This document shows positions 63,507-64,000 of a DNA stretch of 64,000 bases, piece by piece. The notes under the pieces were generated by a model that ran no database searches, was not told where the DNA came from, and was given only the letters and a program-made list of their open reading frames with translations. Location: the NCBI RefSeq assembly GCF_000513115.1, contig NZ_BAUU01000013.1, positions 62,001 to 126,000 of the forward strand, read 5' to 3'. Numbering within the stretch: position 1 is the stretch's first letter; the number at the start of each line of letters is the position of its first letter. The translations under genes and the position numbers were made by a program. The stretch is from Halalkalibacter hemicellulosilyticusJCM 9152. Its GTDB lineage: Bacteria; Bacillota; Bacilli; Bacillales; Bacillaceae_D.

Positions 63507-64000
63507 ATGAATAAGGGCTATGTATATTTAGTAGGTGCAGGACCTGGAGATATTCGTTTAATGACGATAAAAGGACAGCAATGTTTAGAGAAGGCGGATG
63601 TGGTTTTGTATGATCGTCTTGTCAATCCGTTATTGCTTGAGCAAACAAAACCAGATATTGAGCTTGTTTATTGTGGGAAATTACCAGATCGACATATTCT
63701 TAGACAGGAAGCGATACAAGAATTACTAGTGGATTATGCTAAGAAAGGGAAAATCGTTGTTCGGTTAAAAGGAGGAGACCCAAGTGTGTACGGTCGTGTC
63801 GGTGAGGAAGCTGCAGCGTTAGAAGCTGCCGGGATACGATATGAAATTATTCCTGGCATTACAGCTGGGATAGGAGCTTCAACTTATGCAGGTGTACCTG
63901 TAACTCACCGTGAATACGGCGCTTCATTTGCGATTGTCACAGGTCATGATCAGTCGAAGAATGGACAACCTCAAATAGATTGGAAAGCATTAGCGACTGG
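63507..64000 (+). CDS. sumT: Uroporphyrinogen-III C-methyltransferase, partial
   Basis: The first ~164 residues; the gene runs off the window. SAM-dependent methylation of uroporphyrinogen III to precorrin-2, for sirohaem of sulfite reductase. Motifs: YLVGAGPGDIRLMTIKG at the start, VVLYDRLVNPLLL, VRLKGGDPSVYGRVGEEAAA and EIIPGITAG. In B. subtilis ylnD follows cysC directly; here four minus-strand genes intervene. ATG 63507 follows GGGGCGG. Confidence 0.93.
   Translation, partial: MNKGYVYLVGAGPGDIRLMTIKGQQCLEKADVVLYDRLVNPLLLEQTKPDIELVYCGKLPDRHILRQEAIQELLVDYAKKGKIVVRLKGGDPSVYGRVGEEAAALEAAGIRYEIIPGITAGIGASTYAGVPVTHREYGASFAIVTGHDQSKNGQPQIDWKALAT

Overview
The window is a low-G+C Gram-positive, endospore-forming bacterial chromosome segment, most likely from an alkaliphilic or moderately halophilic member of the Bacillaceae. 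Gene order follows the yqg and yqj regions of Bacillus subtilis (sodA-yqgE-pbpA; rpmG-yqgN; yqgO-gluP; yqgQ-glcK; artPQR-yqjA; yqjE-dinB/yqjH; namA/yqjM). SpoVAF and YueI fit a spore former. Acidic surface stretches, a BCCT osmolyte transporter and a Na/phosphate transporter fit a saline or alkaline lifestyle.

Layout. 0-2.3 kb: a frameshifted Na/phosphate transporter and a four-tRNA cluster (Asn, Met, Ile2, Ser). 2.4-7 kb: sodA, an MFS transporter, a probable structured RNA with its own promoter and a cre-like site, then pbpA. 7-20 kb: two small anchored proteins, a degenerate nucleotidyltransferase with an unknown partner, rpmG, yqgN, a DUF92 protein, thiF, yqgO, rhomboid protease gluP, spoVAF, yueI, yqgQ, glcK and a frameshifted aspartase. 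21-28 kb: a lipoprotein and a TPP-riboswitch thiamine operon (thiE-thiS-thiG-thiO-thiD) that runs on into an unknown gene and a YqhQ-like/MTH1187 fusion. 28-31 kb: a DUF6526 gene and an ABC exporter pair with visibly higher G+C, followed by a truncated IS3-family end. 31-37 kb: yjcF/yjcH, msrA/msrB, a DUF1659-DUF2922-YvrJ operon and a BCCT transporter. 37-46 kb: Mn-catalase, three small acidic lipoproteins, an arginine-type ABC importer, yqjA, an L,D-transpeptidase, prli42, a frameshifted M20 peptidase and DNA polymerase IV. 46.9-51.9 kb: a compact flagellar accessory operon (FliK-like YlqG, FlhB-C-like YlqH, FliS, a 465-residue flagellin) behind a near-consensus sigma-D promoter. 52-55.6 kb: YaaR, an SRPBCC protein, NamA and a lipoprotein with a DUF4097-like repeat pattern. 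55.7-64 kb: sulfate assimilation (cysH-sat-cysP-cysC and the start of sumT), split by a minus-strand block of a sensor-like subtilase, a GNAT enzyme, a divergent polysaccharide deacetylase and tnrA.

The most interesting unit is the sigma-D-preceded ylqG-ylqH-fliS-flagellin operon. It pairs paralogues of both halves of the flagellar substrate-specificity switch with a chaperone and a filament protein, away from any other flagellar gene in the window. Also notable are two dispersed intergenic repeat families, two tandem lipoprotein genes that differ only at synonymous sites, a Cache-like/subtilase fusion, and six small indels that break five conserved genes and may be sequence errors.
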